DNA of 64,000 nt from Melastoma dodecandrum (GCA_029817715.1 JARUPY010000387.1:1984001-2048000), one strand, 5' to 3'. Shown: positions 51,001-63,603, counted from the first letter of the stretch. Notes: generated from the letters alone by a model not told the origin. Translations and numbers: made by a program.

Positions 51001-52731
51001 AAGTTTTATCACCTCTATGTTGCCATCGGCATAGCCGTACACAATAGCATACGGCATGCATGAGCTCTCAGAGATGATCATGGAAGAAGATACTGTCTGT
51101 CCTTCGCTGTGATAACTATAGTTGTCGACTGAAGCACCACATTTTTCTCCTGTGGTATAATTTGGATTGTAACCCTCACAATCAGAGCCCTTGCTTCCTT
51201 GATAGGGTGCAGAATTTGCATTCCAATCAATTGAGTCACATTGTCCCAGCATTTCACATGAATGAAGGCCCACATGATTAAACTGCAACAACCAGATTGT
51301 GACTGAGGGTTTCCATAGAACTGCATCATTTTCTTGATAGCAAACAGAATCAATGCGAAGAATGTAAGTGTCCAGCTGACTGAAACAAACCGATTGTCTC
51401 ATACACTTGGGATGGGAAGAGGCATCCAGTGAAAGAAGAGGTTCCGCCTTAAATATTTCATTGCAAAACGTAATCAAATATATGACTGCAGAACCCATAG
51501 CATCCCACACCATAAAGTTGATCGGCGCAGCTTCAGAGGAGTCAGAAAAAGTCAACCTTCTCCGGAAAGCACTGTATAGAAACATGCAGCCCTTTATTTG
51601 CGAGGAATCCATGGCGTAATGGGAAAAACAATCACCAGAAAAGGAGATCTTGCCAATAGTAACATTTGTATCCACATGCTTAAAGAGACAACAGCTAAAG
51701 AACAGAAAAGCAATTACGTTCCCATAACCTACACAAGACAAAACCTTTCCTAAGTCACTAAAAGTATCTGTACAGTAATCTACAGTATCATCCGAATTAT
51801 ATCTGAGAACTTCAGTCTCGTCACCTACATCAGGATGGAGAGCATCCTTTGACAGTGGAACCCTCTGTGTTCTGCCATGATAATCGACAAGAATCACATA
51901 ATTCTTTTCCTGGTCTGCTGAAGATGAGAATATGTTCATATAGGAAGGTAAGCCCCATGACAGATTTCCGTTCACGACTGTTCTTACAACTGAAAGGGTA
52001 TATGTGTCTACTAAAAGGACAGTGCATTTGGCCGGTCTGTTGTGTTCTAAATCTGCATAAATCCCCCCACCTTCACTATAACACCAAGAAGCATCATCTG
52101 CCTGGCTTAGTTCATCAACAAACGAGCAACCAATGCATACATATCTCCGATTGGACGACAAAGTTCTCACTGACGATGGACGCCCTGTCCAAGGGGCCAA
52201 CTTCCCACGACGTCTACAATGTCCACTCCCTCTGCTCCACACACACAACACACCATCAGTGCACACGCTTATTAGAGAGCCAGTACCATCATCAGCCAAA
52301 GAGCTGCCTGAAGAATCCGTTCGGTCATTCCATGAAGCAGCAGAAGGATAACAAATTCCCAAATCAGCTATTGGCGCGACATGACCACATAACATGGCCA
52401 CCGCCCTAATCTCCTGTAAATCATCCAGGCGTGGATATAAAAGTCCATCACAAGCATTTTCAAGTCACATTCCCGTAACGACAGCTCTCAGTCCAACGAC
52501 TGAAGAACAAACAAGCACACGATCGCATAATCCAAATTTTAAGTTCTCAGAGGGTATTACCGCATGGGAACTGGGATCTGAATCAGAGACGGACAAGTTC
52601 CACCAGAAGATGGATCCGTCGGCCCCGCCGGTGTAGAGGGTGGGAGGGCAGTCGAGTGCTGCGGAGGCCGTGACTCGGTGCTGTGAAGGCGCCGAGGACG
52701 ACCAAATACACGCTACGGACTCGCACTTCAT
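45055..52731 (-). CDS. WDR7 / rabconnectin-3 beta-like WD40 protein
   Basis: A nine-exon gene: 52731-52561, 52413-49777, 49682-49582, 49031-48962, 47927-47136, 46750-46548, 46091-45968, 45502-45296, 45201-45055 (1483 aa). All junctions are GT-AG and keep frame. N-terminal WD repeats include TGGADGSIFWWNL, SGHTSSVLCLA...CTIRIWDLDSG and DVLYIWDVKSG. The middle is an alpha-helical/HEAT-like region (FWQDKSEHVRMAARSLFHCA), and a C-terminal WD repeat reads FSEHGLMIRWWSLGS, ending LGTFLL. Animal WDR7 works with DMXL proteins in V-ATPase assembly; the plant relative (At4g11270 by recollection) is little studied. I chose the MKCESVACIW start by family resemblance; an in-frame upstream ATG at 52782 would add 17 residues. 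The last intron (94 nt) is short and reads through in frame. Confidence 0.85.
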
Positions 52732-52782
52732 CGTGGCGGCCGCGGGATAGACGACGACGTCACGAGCGGTGATCGGAGGCAC

Positions 52783-55700
52783 CGCCGCGAGGAAACATAA
52801 ATGGCGTTGAGCCCGACCAAACTCCCGATCCCAGCCGGTCGATTTTTCTTTTCTTTTCGTTTAGGTCCCAATGTTTCTCGAATTATTTCAATTGGATCCT
52901 CGATTGATTCGTTTTAATAATGGGCCTTCTTAAACCCAGGCCCATTCTGATTTTGGGCCTCTATCCCTATCTGGGCTTCTTCATGACTCTCCATATCCGT
53001 ACACTCCAATGTAGTTGTCTTCCTTCTTCTTTCTTACAGAACTGCATTTGCATAGAGTTTAGTTCGTATCAAATGATGAGTAGATATAGTTCAAATATTG
53101 CAACTAATTGAGAAATCTCGTGATCTGGATAGTTCCTAATACAAACTCGTATAGGGTGTAGTTGAGCGTGAATTGGACTGATTTTCTCTATGCTTTTCTA
53201 GGTATCCTTCGGCAGCACGAAAAAGAGACTAACTGGTTACACCAAAACAAACGTTTCTTGGTTGTCTTTGTTTACGCTAAGGTATGCTGATCGGGGAACT
53301 GATTTGCAAGAGCTGAGGGAGGTCAGAGTTCGGAAGGTTGACTGGAGGTTACGAGAAGTGGCCCACGATGGAGCTGTCATCGACGCCGTGACAATGTTGG
53401 GGGGTTACTGTCGGGTTCCGTCGGGGGAAGACAGCGTCAATCGTGGCCTTGATTTCCTTCGCGATCTTTGAGAACAATGGTAAAAAATGGTTGTTGGAAC
53501 ACTTCTTGTACGTGATAGGTGAATGCTTAATTTATATTATATACTTTAACAATAAACGGGTTCTATTCTCCCCGACTTTTCAAGAATTCTTTGTCTAACC
53601 TTCTGGAATCAAATGAAAAGAAATTGTTATCCCAAATATTCACTATCAAAATTTCAAGATCATTTGAAATAAGTTTTGAACTCGGATTTACGTTTACATA
53701 AATTACGTAACCCATAAAAATATCATTCGATATTGACTCATAGGAGAAACACGTGATATCAGTAATTCTTCATAAAAAACCGTTAACTAAAATAATAAAC
53801 CCCCAAATCATGTGATTTAAGATTTCTAAGCATTTAGGATTCTTTCCTAATGCAAAGTATGCCATGTTCAACTAAAATGTGGGGGGGAAAAACGGCCTTC
53901 TCACCAACCGAACTAAAAAAAGACATGCTTCCCCAACGGATCCAATCCTTCAAACCATTCCCTGTAGTAACCCATAACACAATATTTATGCATTTCCCAA
54001 CTCAATTCTTCCCCTATTTCTATGACCTCGATTCTTCCAACCCCAAAAAGTTTCCCTCTTTGTGGGTCAATTCCAACTCTGCGAATTGGGTTTCATCCCT
54101 CTACCAATGACAAAAGCCGGGTCATAATCTTTTTCCCACGATCTCCTTTCTTGTACTTACTCTGTTGTAGCAAACAGCTGTCGGGGTTGTTAATTCTCTC
54201 CCTCCTGCTTCCCATTCGGATTGCATTCACTTATATAGACAATTAAGAATGATCTAGACCCTTCTTTCTTAATGGAGATACAAAATCCTTGCTTCACCAT
54301 GAAGAATCCATTCAACTTCACGATCTACATGTTCAACAGGTAAATTAACTTGACATTCACCTCGTCCATGAGTTTGTATTTTTAAACTTTAAAAATGAGA
54401 TACAGTTCGTGTAAGAATACGAAATTCGAGAACTAACACATTTTATTGAATATATTATACGTGTTAATCTGCTTAAAAATTTTAAAAAATAATACAAATA
54501 TTAATGTTATAACGTTTATTATGACCTAAAATTACAATATTTATTCATGTATTCCAATTAATGAAAGGACATATATATATTTTAAGCCATTTTTTTTACG
54601 ACCTAATCTTTCGAGACTTTATTTTATAGTCTTAAAATGAAACTTGAGGTCTTACCGAGCAAACCCTGTTATTAGAAAATCAAACACCATTAAAGTAAAT
54701 ATATTTTATTATTTTTCGAACTTTTTTATTATTTGTCCATGTAACAAATTGCCAGTGTACAGAAATGACATGATCCGAAAACACTGTGTGACCAAGGAAC
54801 ACTCAAGAAGGATTTTCATTTGGAAGAAAACTTGCAACGTACACTAATCTAATTTTGCTTCACTTAATGATAAAAGAAACATTACAAAACCTTAAATAGA
54901 CTAGTCCTAATTAAAAACTAACAACCACTAACAATAGCACTTAAGGTGCTTAGAAAATGTAAATCGCACTTAAGGTGCCTAAAAATAAAACAAACAATAG
55001 AAGATAGAGAATTCAGGAAGCTGGACAGTCGTAAACTTAAGTGTCTGAACGAACCCACAATAAGTCTATCAGCGAAGCCTTCTGAGCGAAATCTACGAAC
55101 GCTTAGTCTACAAGCGAATCATCCGATTGCATCTACGAGCGATGAGTTTACGAGCGACGCTTGACTGAGTCTACGAACTCAAAGTCTACAAAGCGATGTC
55201 TACGGACGATGAGTCTACAAGTGAAACATCACTTTAAAATTTAACCGCCAGCACTACCCGAAACCATTGTTAAAACAAATACCTATCTATATGTGCTTTG
55301 AATTTTGAACATTCCATTCCATGGACGAAGAGTAGAATTGTCTCACCTAAAAAAAGGAAATTTGAAGAAGTTTCCATCCGACTGACAAAAAAATGTTGTG
55401 GCCGATCTTTCGACCCCCCCATAATTTCACAAGGGACGATTTTCGTTTGACCCTTCTTGAGGAATAAAGTTGGTTTCATTTTGAAATTATTTTATTTTTC
55501 TTTTTTTGAGTAAGAACTAGCTGTAACGTGGAGTTACTTGATCGATCAAACATCGTCACAAAATCTTTAGTGCGTAAAAAATTGGATGATAAGTTAAAAT
55601 AATTGTACAGTAGATTTTTCGGACCGGCCCATTACCAAGTCTAACGTACAAGTCTAATGGGGTTCCATAATAAAATTAATTGACTACAGAGGGAGCAGCC

Positions 55701-56605
55701 GCTTAAACTTATGCTAGCTTGTAAGCTCTTAGGTTTTCGACGTGAGACTTAGGTTTGCACCCTTCAACACTGTATACACACCCTTTCGTGACCTCGCAGA
55801 ACGTGACAGTTCGAACGACACGAGGATTCGGATCTACTCCCCCGATGGCCCTTTGGACAGTACCTCGACGTCCTCTTCGAAGTATTGCGGGATTGACCGA
55901 GGTGAATCTTCTCCTTATTCCTAATCAAGCATGTTCGGACCGTCACTCGATTGTCTTTCGTTCCCTATGAAAGAGTCTGACAGGAGAAAAGTGAAGCATA
56001 ATTTATCCGGAAAAGCTCGAGAGGATTAGGAGCCGTCCGTGTCGCTTTCACCCAAACCTAAACCCACTTTGAACAGTGCCGTATAATTCCCGTATTATAA
56101 GTAAAAAAATAGAGGGTTTAGCATTCTTGTACTTGGATAGTTTAGTTGTAAGTCCAGCACAACCTCATCATCATCGACAACCCGAGGTCAATCACTACTG
56201 GATGAGCTCGCAATGACAACCCTCGTCTCCACTCCTCTAAAACACAAACTTAGGAATCACAGATTTCCTAAACAAATCAAGAAATTTTAGGGGACATATA
56301 AACTACACGCGCATGCACATCTGCTTTGTCATCTCAGACAATCGGAACAACGATCCGAGGTTGCATGACGTATTTCGTCTCGGATGAGCAAAAACCATGA
56401 ATGTGCATGTATAGGAGCGAGGTATGGAGCAATCGAATGCATAATAACAGCGGATTCAGCATTAAAATTAGAAAATATTGCAAGAAATCTAGACTCTCCA
56501 AGAGACATATAATCAACAATAACTTGGCTTAGAACTATATAGTAATTCCAAAAGCCGGGGGCAAAATCGGCTTGCCATCATCTCGCAAACGGGCAACGAG
56601 CTGGG
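52783..56605. other. Intergenic between WD40 gene and peptide gene
   Basis: No gene supported. A relatively GC-rich patch at 53270-53470 and frames at 53850-54246 and 55742-55970 have no family resemblance. Degenerate short repeats lie at 55020-55230. Confidence 0.55.
55020..55230. repeat. Degenerate short repeats (gtctacGAGCGA-like)
   Basis: Irregularly spaced copies of 'tctacgagcga/tctacaagcga'-like 11-14 bp units, with a CACTTAAGGTGC palindrome duplicated just upstream near 54939 and 54967. Weak and diverged. Confidence 0.5.
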
Positions 56606-57239
56606 CTAGTTGTGAGTAGGAGGGTGTGTTCTTGGTTGGCAGTAATCGGAGTCGAAATCGGGGAGTTTCTCGCTCCTTGATGGTTTCTTTTTCGGGACAC
56701 GCCACAAGATAGAAGCAGGAGGCCGAGATCGACCTTTATCACTGGGACTTACCAATGATGTCTCCATGATCGAGCTTCCTGATGATTCCAAGGTCTCGCT
56801 AGTTATTACTTTCATCATCTCTCTTGGATCCCCAGTTTTTTGATCGGCTGCCAAATCCTTCCCCTCTTTAGTCCCCTCCAGGATGAATCTCCTTGGTATT
56901 CGTCGCATTGATATACTCGTGTCAGCGGCTCGAAATGTGGTGGCGGCCGGGGCTTCAATTCTCGCCTTACTCTGCATTGGATAGAAACGATCGCTTCCAT
57001 TAATAAAGCTCCTAAATAAACAAATAAACAAGCCAAAGCGACACACAAACTACAAAATAGTGATGAGAACATATACAAAATAACATTGGGGGTAGATTGA
57101 GATTTATATATTAAACTCTAACCTTGAAGGATGGTGCCGGGGGTTTCTCTTTGTAGGTAGCAACTAGTTCGCGGCCGCCAGTCATATGCAAGAAGAGGAA
57201 GGACACAGCAAAGACGAAAAACGAGAAAGCACTCGCCAT
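56606..57239 (-). CDS. GOLVEN/RGF/CLEL secreted peptide precursor
   Basis: Two exons: 57239-57123 and 56971-56606 (160 aa), joined in phase 0 across a GT-AG intron. The N-terminus MASAFSFFVFAVSFLFLHM is a typical signal peptide. A variable, charged middle is followed by the C-terminal motif DYCQPRTHPPTHN (148-160) at the very end, matching the DY-x-x-P-x-x-x-P-P-x-HN consensus of root meristem growth factor/GOLVEN peptides. These are secreted, Tyr-sulfated and Pro-hydroxylated signals perceived by leucine-rich receptor kinases, controlling root meristem and gravitropism. Cys at position 3 is unusual. The precursor length fits the family. Confidence 0.9.
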
Positions 57240-59286
57240 GAGCAAAACACCGAGGATTTATACTCAAGGGGATGAAAAGGAGATTATTAGGATTTCAGTA
57301 GCATCGTCTCAACTGATTAAAGGATGATGAAAGGAGTGAATTTGGGGGACTGATGACCATGACATGGGAAGGAAGAAGAAGGTAATGATGGGCAAATGAA
57401 GAGACCTACTCAAAATACTCGAATATGTTTGGAGCTCGAAGAAACCGGTCCCAGAAAATGGAACCCTAGGACAAGCCACATTGGAGAAGACAAGCCAAGA
57501 AGAAGTGGGGTGGGGGTAGTCTTGGAGGAGGAGGATGAAGTGAGTTGAGGGGGAGGATTGGTTTAAGTGAATTCAATCTTGAGAATGATTGGATGATAAT
57601 AGTAGTACTACTTCTACTTGGGAAGAACGATGATTTGAAAAATGGAGAGGGAGAGGATTGACTAAACAAGGTTTAGATGAAGCCATGGTTAATGTGCCAC
57701 ACCTATTCCCCACCACCCCCTTTTTCCTTTCTTCTCATTCAATTGTGGGACATACTCGAATGTTGTTGTCACAAAATGTAACATAGCTTCCCAAAACATG
57801 CATGAATTCCGTTTAGCTTGAACTCTTCAAGCATGACGCAGTCGGTGCATACTACTCAACTCGTTTAATACGATTCCATACGGTTAGCCTTCAGTCCTTT
57901 GTTTTTCTTTCTAATAACGGGGCGAATGTTCACGAAACGATCTGCCTTTTATTTCCTTGTCGGGGGAATAAAAAAGTGGACGACAACTTCCTCGGAAGAA
58001 GTCATAGGGAAATGCACGCCTAGCTAGAAATATAAGCTTATACTGGAGACTGAGGTTATAAATATAAGGGATGTTTTGGGCTTACCGAAAGATCGCAAAT
58101 GGGTCGTGCTTGGAGTACACAAGATAATAAATGGGATGAATTATTATTATTAGTATTATTATTTTATGGGGAGATGCGTCTGAGGTACTTCCTTTATGTA
58201 CAACATGGTTTAAGATAATAAGGCAATTTTTCATGGCTTATGTCCTTAGAGTAATTTTTACGTGTTTTCGTGTTGTGCATGGGTAATCAAACAATCATCC
58301 TAAACCAACACGACATGTTACACACTAGGAGAATACGTTGGGTCGCAAAGATAGACAGATGGTAAGGGTGAAGTGAGTGAGAACTGAGGTACTCCCAAAA
58401 GGAACCGAGTGTTACTTTTGGTTAAACCATGCGAAATCTCGATTGTTTATTTCAGTTTTTTGAGAGGCCCCCCTCCTGGGATTCCGACTCTTTGTAGGAA
58501 CTCCAGTTTTGTATTTTAATGCCTTGACTTGCTAATCGGACCACAACATTAACAATGCGGAGTTTTTATGTTTCTACGAGAAAATATTTCACATAAGAGC
58601 GGTAATTTTCAAAATTTGCTAAATAATTCTCAAATTTAGCATTCAAAATATTAAATTCATCTTAAAATTTCTAACTACTCGGTTTTCCAAACACCGAATT
58701 CCCTCTACAAGGACCGAATTCAGTGTTTGAAATACTAGTTTCTCAATTCTTCTGAGTTATGAATTTTAAAAGTTTTGTTTGTCATAAAGAAACGAGTAGG
58801 AAGAAGATATATGAATTGGTTGACCGGCGATGGCATGGGACTGTCCGAGGTTTTGGTTAGGAAAGACTTTGTTTGGGTTAGACAGACAAGCCCGGGTTCC
58901 AAAGCTGATATGGGGATTCGTTCCCATCTTTTTGTGCAATTTACTATACCACGCAGCAGCACAGGAATTGTAACTACCGCCATGACCAGGAAGAGACAAA
59001 TGGCAGACAGACGACGCGAACTACTTGTCGTATCGTATCCGGTGTCGCCCACTGGAAAAGACGAGCGGTCCCAGCACCCTTGTCTCTGCAGTGTCTTGTC
59101 TTTAACAAACTGTTCGCCTATAAAACGGATCACGTCGGAAATATTTGGCAAATGACTCACAGGAATTGAGTTGTGGTCGCCAGTAAGAAGATGCATAATT
59201 TTATTTGAAATAGAATGCAAGTCTTACAATCTTAACGCATTAAGAACAAGGGCTTACAGCCATAAAAAATGAAAAGGGGCAAGTGG
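57240..59286. other. Intergenic, one unclassified frame
   Basis: 5' flank of the peptide gene and the region up to the second retrotransposon. Frames at 58735-59220 (minus, 161 codons, with a hydrophobic stretch) and 58775-59155 (plus) overlap. Neither resembles a known family, and both could be chance or gene relics. Confidence 0.45.
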
Positions 59287-59557
59287 TGTCAACGATGTGG
59301 AATCCTGTGACGGCGGAGAACTTGTGACGAAGCGGTGGTGGTCGCTGGCGGGAAGCTGTGACGAAGGCCCTACGAGCTCACTCCGTCGGTGGTGTCGCTG
59401 GCGGGGGTTGACGGCAAAGGCCCTACGAGCTCACTCTGCCGGTGGAAGGGGAGTTGACCTATAAACCGGGTCAAGGTATCTAATTCCTAAGGTTGACGAA
59501 CAAACTTCAGAGCTTTGGCTGTGTATGGTCGTGTCTTTACCTTGAAAAATTCCTTTG

Positions 59558-59567
59558 CTATTTATAG
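59558..59567 (-). promoter_or_regulatory. TATA-box candidate in the second LTR
   Basis: The minus strand reads CTATAAATAG about 590 bp into the putative LTR, a good match to a plant TATA box. Confidence 0.5.
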
Positions 59568-59915
59568 AGGACTTGTACGTGTTTAACACGTAACAAATAG
59601 ATCGTGTTATAGTCCGTGAACTCTAATATCGTGGGAGTGTCTCAACAACCTCCTTGATATATGGGATCACGTTCCTGGATATTAGGATCAGTTACGATCC
59701 TTAGCAAACGTGATTGAGAATGAATAAATTTATTCCAACCTTGTCGAGTTGACTGATCTGTACGGACTGCGACCGACTCGGTCGACTTATCCAGAATTCT
59801 GTCGACTTCACTCTACTAGTAGACTTAGCTATCGTTGAATCATCTTGGTTGGCTTTGATTACCCTATTCCTTCGTTGTGAATCGACCTAGTCGACTCCGT
59901 TCATAAGTCGACTTA

Positions 59916-60085
59916 GTCGACTTCGTCGTGAGTCGGCCAAGTCGACTTCGTCGTGAGTCGGCCAAGTCGACTTCGTCGTGAGTCGGCCTAGTCGACTTCG
60001 TCGTGAGTCGGCCTAGTCGACTTCGTCGTGAGTCGGCCTAGACGACTTCGTCGTGAGTCGGCCTAGACGACTTGGGCCGACTCGG
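59916..60085. repeat. 25-bp minisatellite in the LTR, about 6.5 copies
   Basis: The unit begins GTCGACTTCGTCGTGAG and ends TCGGCCTA or TCGGCCAA. Copies start at 59916, 59941, 59966, 59991, 60016 and 60041, plus a partial at 60066. The last two begin GACGAC. Related GTCGACTT/CTAGTCGAC motifs continue upstream to about 59760. Confidence 0.92.
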
Positions 60086-60153
60086 AGTGTGACTTGAGGG
60101 ATTACCGGGATTTTGTTCTAAGCCCAGGCCCAAAATTATTTGCTATGTCAACA

Positions 60154-60167
60154 TAAGCCCTCCTTTT
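60154..60167 (-). other. Polypurine tract of the second Tat-like element
   Basis: The minus strand reads AAAAGGAGGGCTTA immediately before the LTR TGTTGACA. Confidence 0.7.
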
Positions 60168-60207
60168 ATGCTGGGTTGGCTATGCCGACTCAGCAGAAAT
60201 CATACCC

Positions 60208-60215
60208 TATATAAA
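60208..60215 (+). promoter_or_regulatory. TATA box for the antisense PMD gene
   Basis: TATATAAA on the plus strand, about 130 bp upstream of the ATG at 60341 and 40 bp inside the polypurine tract. It is followed by a pyrimidine-rich leader typical of a plant 5' UTR. Confidence 0.6.
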
Positions 60216-60340
60216 GGAGAGTCATCATCCTTTTCCCGTACTTTTCTTCCTTGCTCAACACTTCTCCGTCTTTCCAAGAAACCCTTGTTTCCCAGAAACC
60301 CTTCGTCTCCCTTGTCAAAACTCCTTCGATCCTCAAAAAG

Positions 60341-63300
60341 ATGTCAACTTTTAAGTGTTTTGAGTTCCATAATCTGCGCGCGGGGCCACCCGGACCCGTT
60401 CCGGTCGCAGAGGATCAGGGGTCGGGTGTCACTCTTGGACCTATCTTGCCGGAGCATTTTTCCCGGAGACGGTGCCGCTCAACTATCTCATCACTGAGAA
60501 GCCTATCCCGATTTGTCATCCCGACTTCATCGATCCCCTCAACTGGGAAGGTCAGGGATCTTTCCTGTGTTTTCCCTCTGCATCTAAGTCTGAGATGGTA
60601 GACTGGCTTGAGATGTGGGAGGAGCATTTTACAGAGAGATTTAGGAATCAGAAGATTTTGAGATTCTTTAGAATGTCCGTGGCAAACAAGAACTGTGATC
60701 CTATGGTTTGTTCGGCCATGCTGCTTTTCTGGAACTCTGCTGTCAACTGCTTCTATTTCCCAGAAGGCCCTATGTCTGTTACATTGGCAGATGTGAAGAT
60801 TTTGACCAAGTGCAAAATCAATGGCCGCCCTGTTCGACAGTACTCTCAGGTAGATGATATTAATCCCAAGGGCGCCCTTCAGTACATGGAGGTGGTGAAC
60901 AGGCATCTGAAAATGGCCTCAGCAGGCAAGAGGTCAGATGAGAAGTTGTCGACTGAAGGTTTTGGCGCCCAGGAAGAGGTCGAGTTCCTCAGCACCTGGT
61001 TGAGCAAATTTGTTTATTGCTTCCCTGGGAAGAAGGTTAGCCACACTTCTTATGTGGTGGCCAATTTTCTGAGGGAGACCAATGAAGAAATCTCCTGGGG
61101 TCCCTTCGTTTTGGGTCTTCTTTATCATGATCTGGACAGAGCAACGTCTCAAATCAAGCCATTTCCAAAACATTCAGCAGGAGGGTTGCTCTGGTTAGTT
61201 CATCTCTGGTCGGCCATGTGGATGCCAGGATTGACTGGGTTCAAGGGCCCTTCTTCGCCCCTCGAATCCTCCTATTATGGGGAGACCATCCTAGATCAGT
61301 GCTGCCAGCGTAAGGATCAATGGCTTATGACATCGATCACTGGCCACCTAAAGCACATAGTCGACTTTGGCAGGGTAGATCGACGCGACTGGGCACCCTT
61401 TCCAGGCGGCAAGACGCTTGCTCAGGAAATCAATCATCAAAATGCTCGTGGCTTCTGGAATGGAGTGCTGACCAGCAGAGATCTGCCAGTCATTTTCGAT
61501 GGCTACCTGACCTTTGAAGTCTATAACCCTCAACTGTGTGCAAGGCAGTTTGGGTTTATTCAAAGTGTAGCAGTTCCACTCGCTGACCCTGTCGGCGGCT
61601 TGTACGGGGACAGGACGAAGAGGATTGCGTGCAAGTCAATTGACTCGAAGACCCTCGACTTGCTCAATCGCAAGACGCAGCTCTCTCAGATGGAATTCCC
61701 ATCTGACACTTCTGCCTGTTTCGCCACACAGTTCTTCACTGTGCTGTGGTCGACTACCTATGAAGAGCTGCGGGCCCTGATGCATTTCTTGGAGGTTTCC
61801 AAGGAACCTGATTTTTACACCGATGACGCGCACATTAAAGCAAAAGGTAAAGACTTAGCTTTACTTTAAAAGTATTGGTTTCTTAATATTAATCATAAGC
61901 TTTCTCCTTTTCAGGATCAATGCTTCCTCGGGGCTCTGGAAAACCCAAGCCTAAAGCCCCCCTTGCTCCTGCTCCTTCTAGACTCAAGTCGACCAGCAAG
62001 GGGAAGGCTAAAGTTGCGAGCCCCAGGGAAATAGCCACAGGTGATCCCTCTAAGGCTCGATCTAAAAGCGCTCCAAAGCGCAAGGCGGCCGAGGAAGAAG
62101 ATCTTGAAGAGATGCCTCTGTCTCACAGGAAGAGACTGGTGAAGGTGGCGACTTCCTCTCATAGGTCGCCAGTTACTGCAGCGGCGACCCCATCCAGGTC
62201 GCCAGCTGTTGCGGCGGCGACCCCGTCCAGGTCGCCAGCTGTTGCGGCGGCGACCCCGTCCAGATCGCCAACTGCAGCCGCGGCGACCCCATCTAGGTCG
62301 CCAACCGCTTCAGCGGCGACCTCATCTACCAAGGCACCAGCTGCGGTGCCAGTGTCTTCAGCTGTAGTCGACGCTCCACAAAGACCGGCCGCAGAGGTAA
62401 GGCTCTGATGACTCTAGTTTTGTTTTGAGTTTTCGTATCTGACCCATACTATATTGTCTAGGGAGAGGCTTCAGATGAGGATGACCACCAGCTTATCTCC
62501 CATGCCTTGGGCAAAAGTTCAAAGGCTTCAGTTGCCAAGGTAAGTTTAGTTCTAAGCTGGTGTATCCTTACCTTAGTTCATATATGAACTTTTGGTTCTG
62601 CGTCATACTCTGTTTCAGGAACAACACATCCCTGAGGCCTTGGTTCAAGACGAACAGGCTATCCTGGATGTCGCGATCCCGGTCGACCCACCGACTCGGT
62701 CGACTCGCGAGGAGGAAAACCAAGCTATTCCTTCTCCTCCAGTCCAAACTCCTACACCAGGGATGGTATGTGTTCTTAAACAGAACATAGTATTATCATT
62801 GCGATTTTAATTGGGGTATTTATATCCTTCCTTATAGGCCCGTCCGAAGAGGGTGACGGTGACTGCTGGCCGACAGAAGATTCCTACTCCTCCTTCTTCT
62901 TCGGATGAGAGCTCTGGGGATAGATCGCCTCCAGAGGTAAGTACTCGATCGCACGAGGTCGTTGGCCTTTTTTAGGGTATTGTTTAACAACATTTTGCCT
63001 CTTATTCTTCAGGATCCTGCTGCAGCGACTTCTAGGTCAACCAAAGACCCGTGGGTGAAGCTTCACGAGGATATCGAAGAACTTTGCCAACTTCTGCTCA
63101 TCGACCCCTTAGGCGTCAACGAATTCAGGAGGATGCAGAAGCTGTTGAAGAGAATCGAGGCATCCCCTCGGGTCACGGACGAAATATTGGGGGCCTGCAA
63201 GAGCTTCAGGTCGACGTACTGGACCCACTGGAGGGATTACGACGCCGACCTGCTCACCTTGGAATCGACTGACTCGAAGATTCAGTCGATTAATGAAGCT

Positions 63301-63603
63301 CGAGGGCAGGCCTCTAAAGCTGCACAGGACGCCCGCCAACGTTTGGTCGACGTGCAAGAGAAGCTGACCGAGGCAGAGAGACAAGTAGAGTTCTATACGA
63401 ATCTCAAGAATGACCTGACTCAGCAGCTTGCGTCGATCAATACTCAAGAAATCGAGGAGCTAGAGGCCAATGCTGAGAAGGATAGAGAAAAGGTCGTCGA
63501 CCTTTATGCCCAGCGAAACAAGTTGAACGCGAAGCGACGAGCTCGTGAATCCCTTGTCCTCGATTTCAGAGAAGTTGGCGGGTTATGGAAATTAGGTTTG
63601 TAA
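60341..63603 (+). CDS. Plant mobile domain (PMD) protein, antisense retrotransposon-borne gene
   Basis: Six exons: 60341-61846, 61915-62396, 62462-62539, 62619-62765, 62838-62936, 63013-63603, all GT-AG and in frame. Exon 1 encodes a PMD-like (aminotransferase-like) domain, e.g. ILRFFRMSVANKNCDPMVCS, WGPFVLGLLYHDLDRA and GGLLWLVHLWSAMWMPG. A Ser/Pro/Ala/Lys-rich linker with 11-residue repeats follows. Exon 6 encodes a coiled coil (about residues 70-190 of that exon). The ATG frame (MSTFKCFEFHNL...LPEHF) and the PMD frame differ by one base at the T-run 60457-60461 (five T), suggesting a one-base deletion or base-call error. PMD proteins occur in transposons and host silencing factors (MAIN family); the role here is unknown. 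The stop lies 128 bp from the convergent pol stop; AATAAA-like at about 63641. Confidence 0.82.
62163..62327 (+). repeat. 33-bp coding tandem repeat, five units (RSPxxAAATPS)
   Basis: Five in-frame 33-bp units in exon 2 of the PMD gene encode RSPVTAAATPS-like 11-residue repeats, a low-complexity linker rich in Ser-Pro sites. Confidence 0.9.

Larger units (their letters stand above)
59287..60153 (-). repeat. Putative 3' LTR of the second Tat-like element
   Basis: The minus strand starts TGTTGACATAGC at 60153 directly after a polypurine tract. It contains a 25-bp minisatellite, a TATA-like motif (59558-59567) and, near 59340-59450, two imperfect copies of a block ending 'ggccctacgagctcactc'. 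The outer end at 59287 (plus TGTCAACG) is tentative, chosen because it roughly mirrors the start. Confidence 0.6.

Noticed and set aside
57254..57265. TATA-like motif just upstream of the GOLVEN-type ATG
   Set aside because: Only about 17-23 bp from the ATG, too close to serve that start.
58735..59220. 161-codon minus frame with a hydrophobic stretch
   Set aside because: Overlapped by an equally open plus frame and not recognised; kept only as a note.
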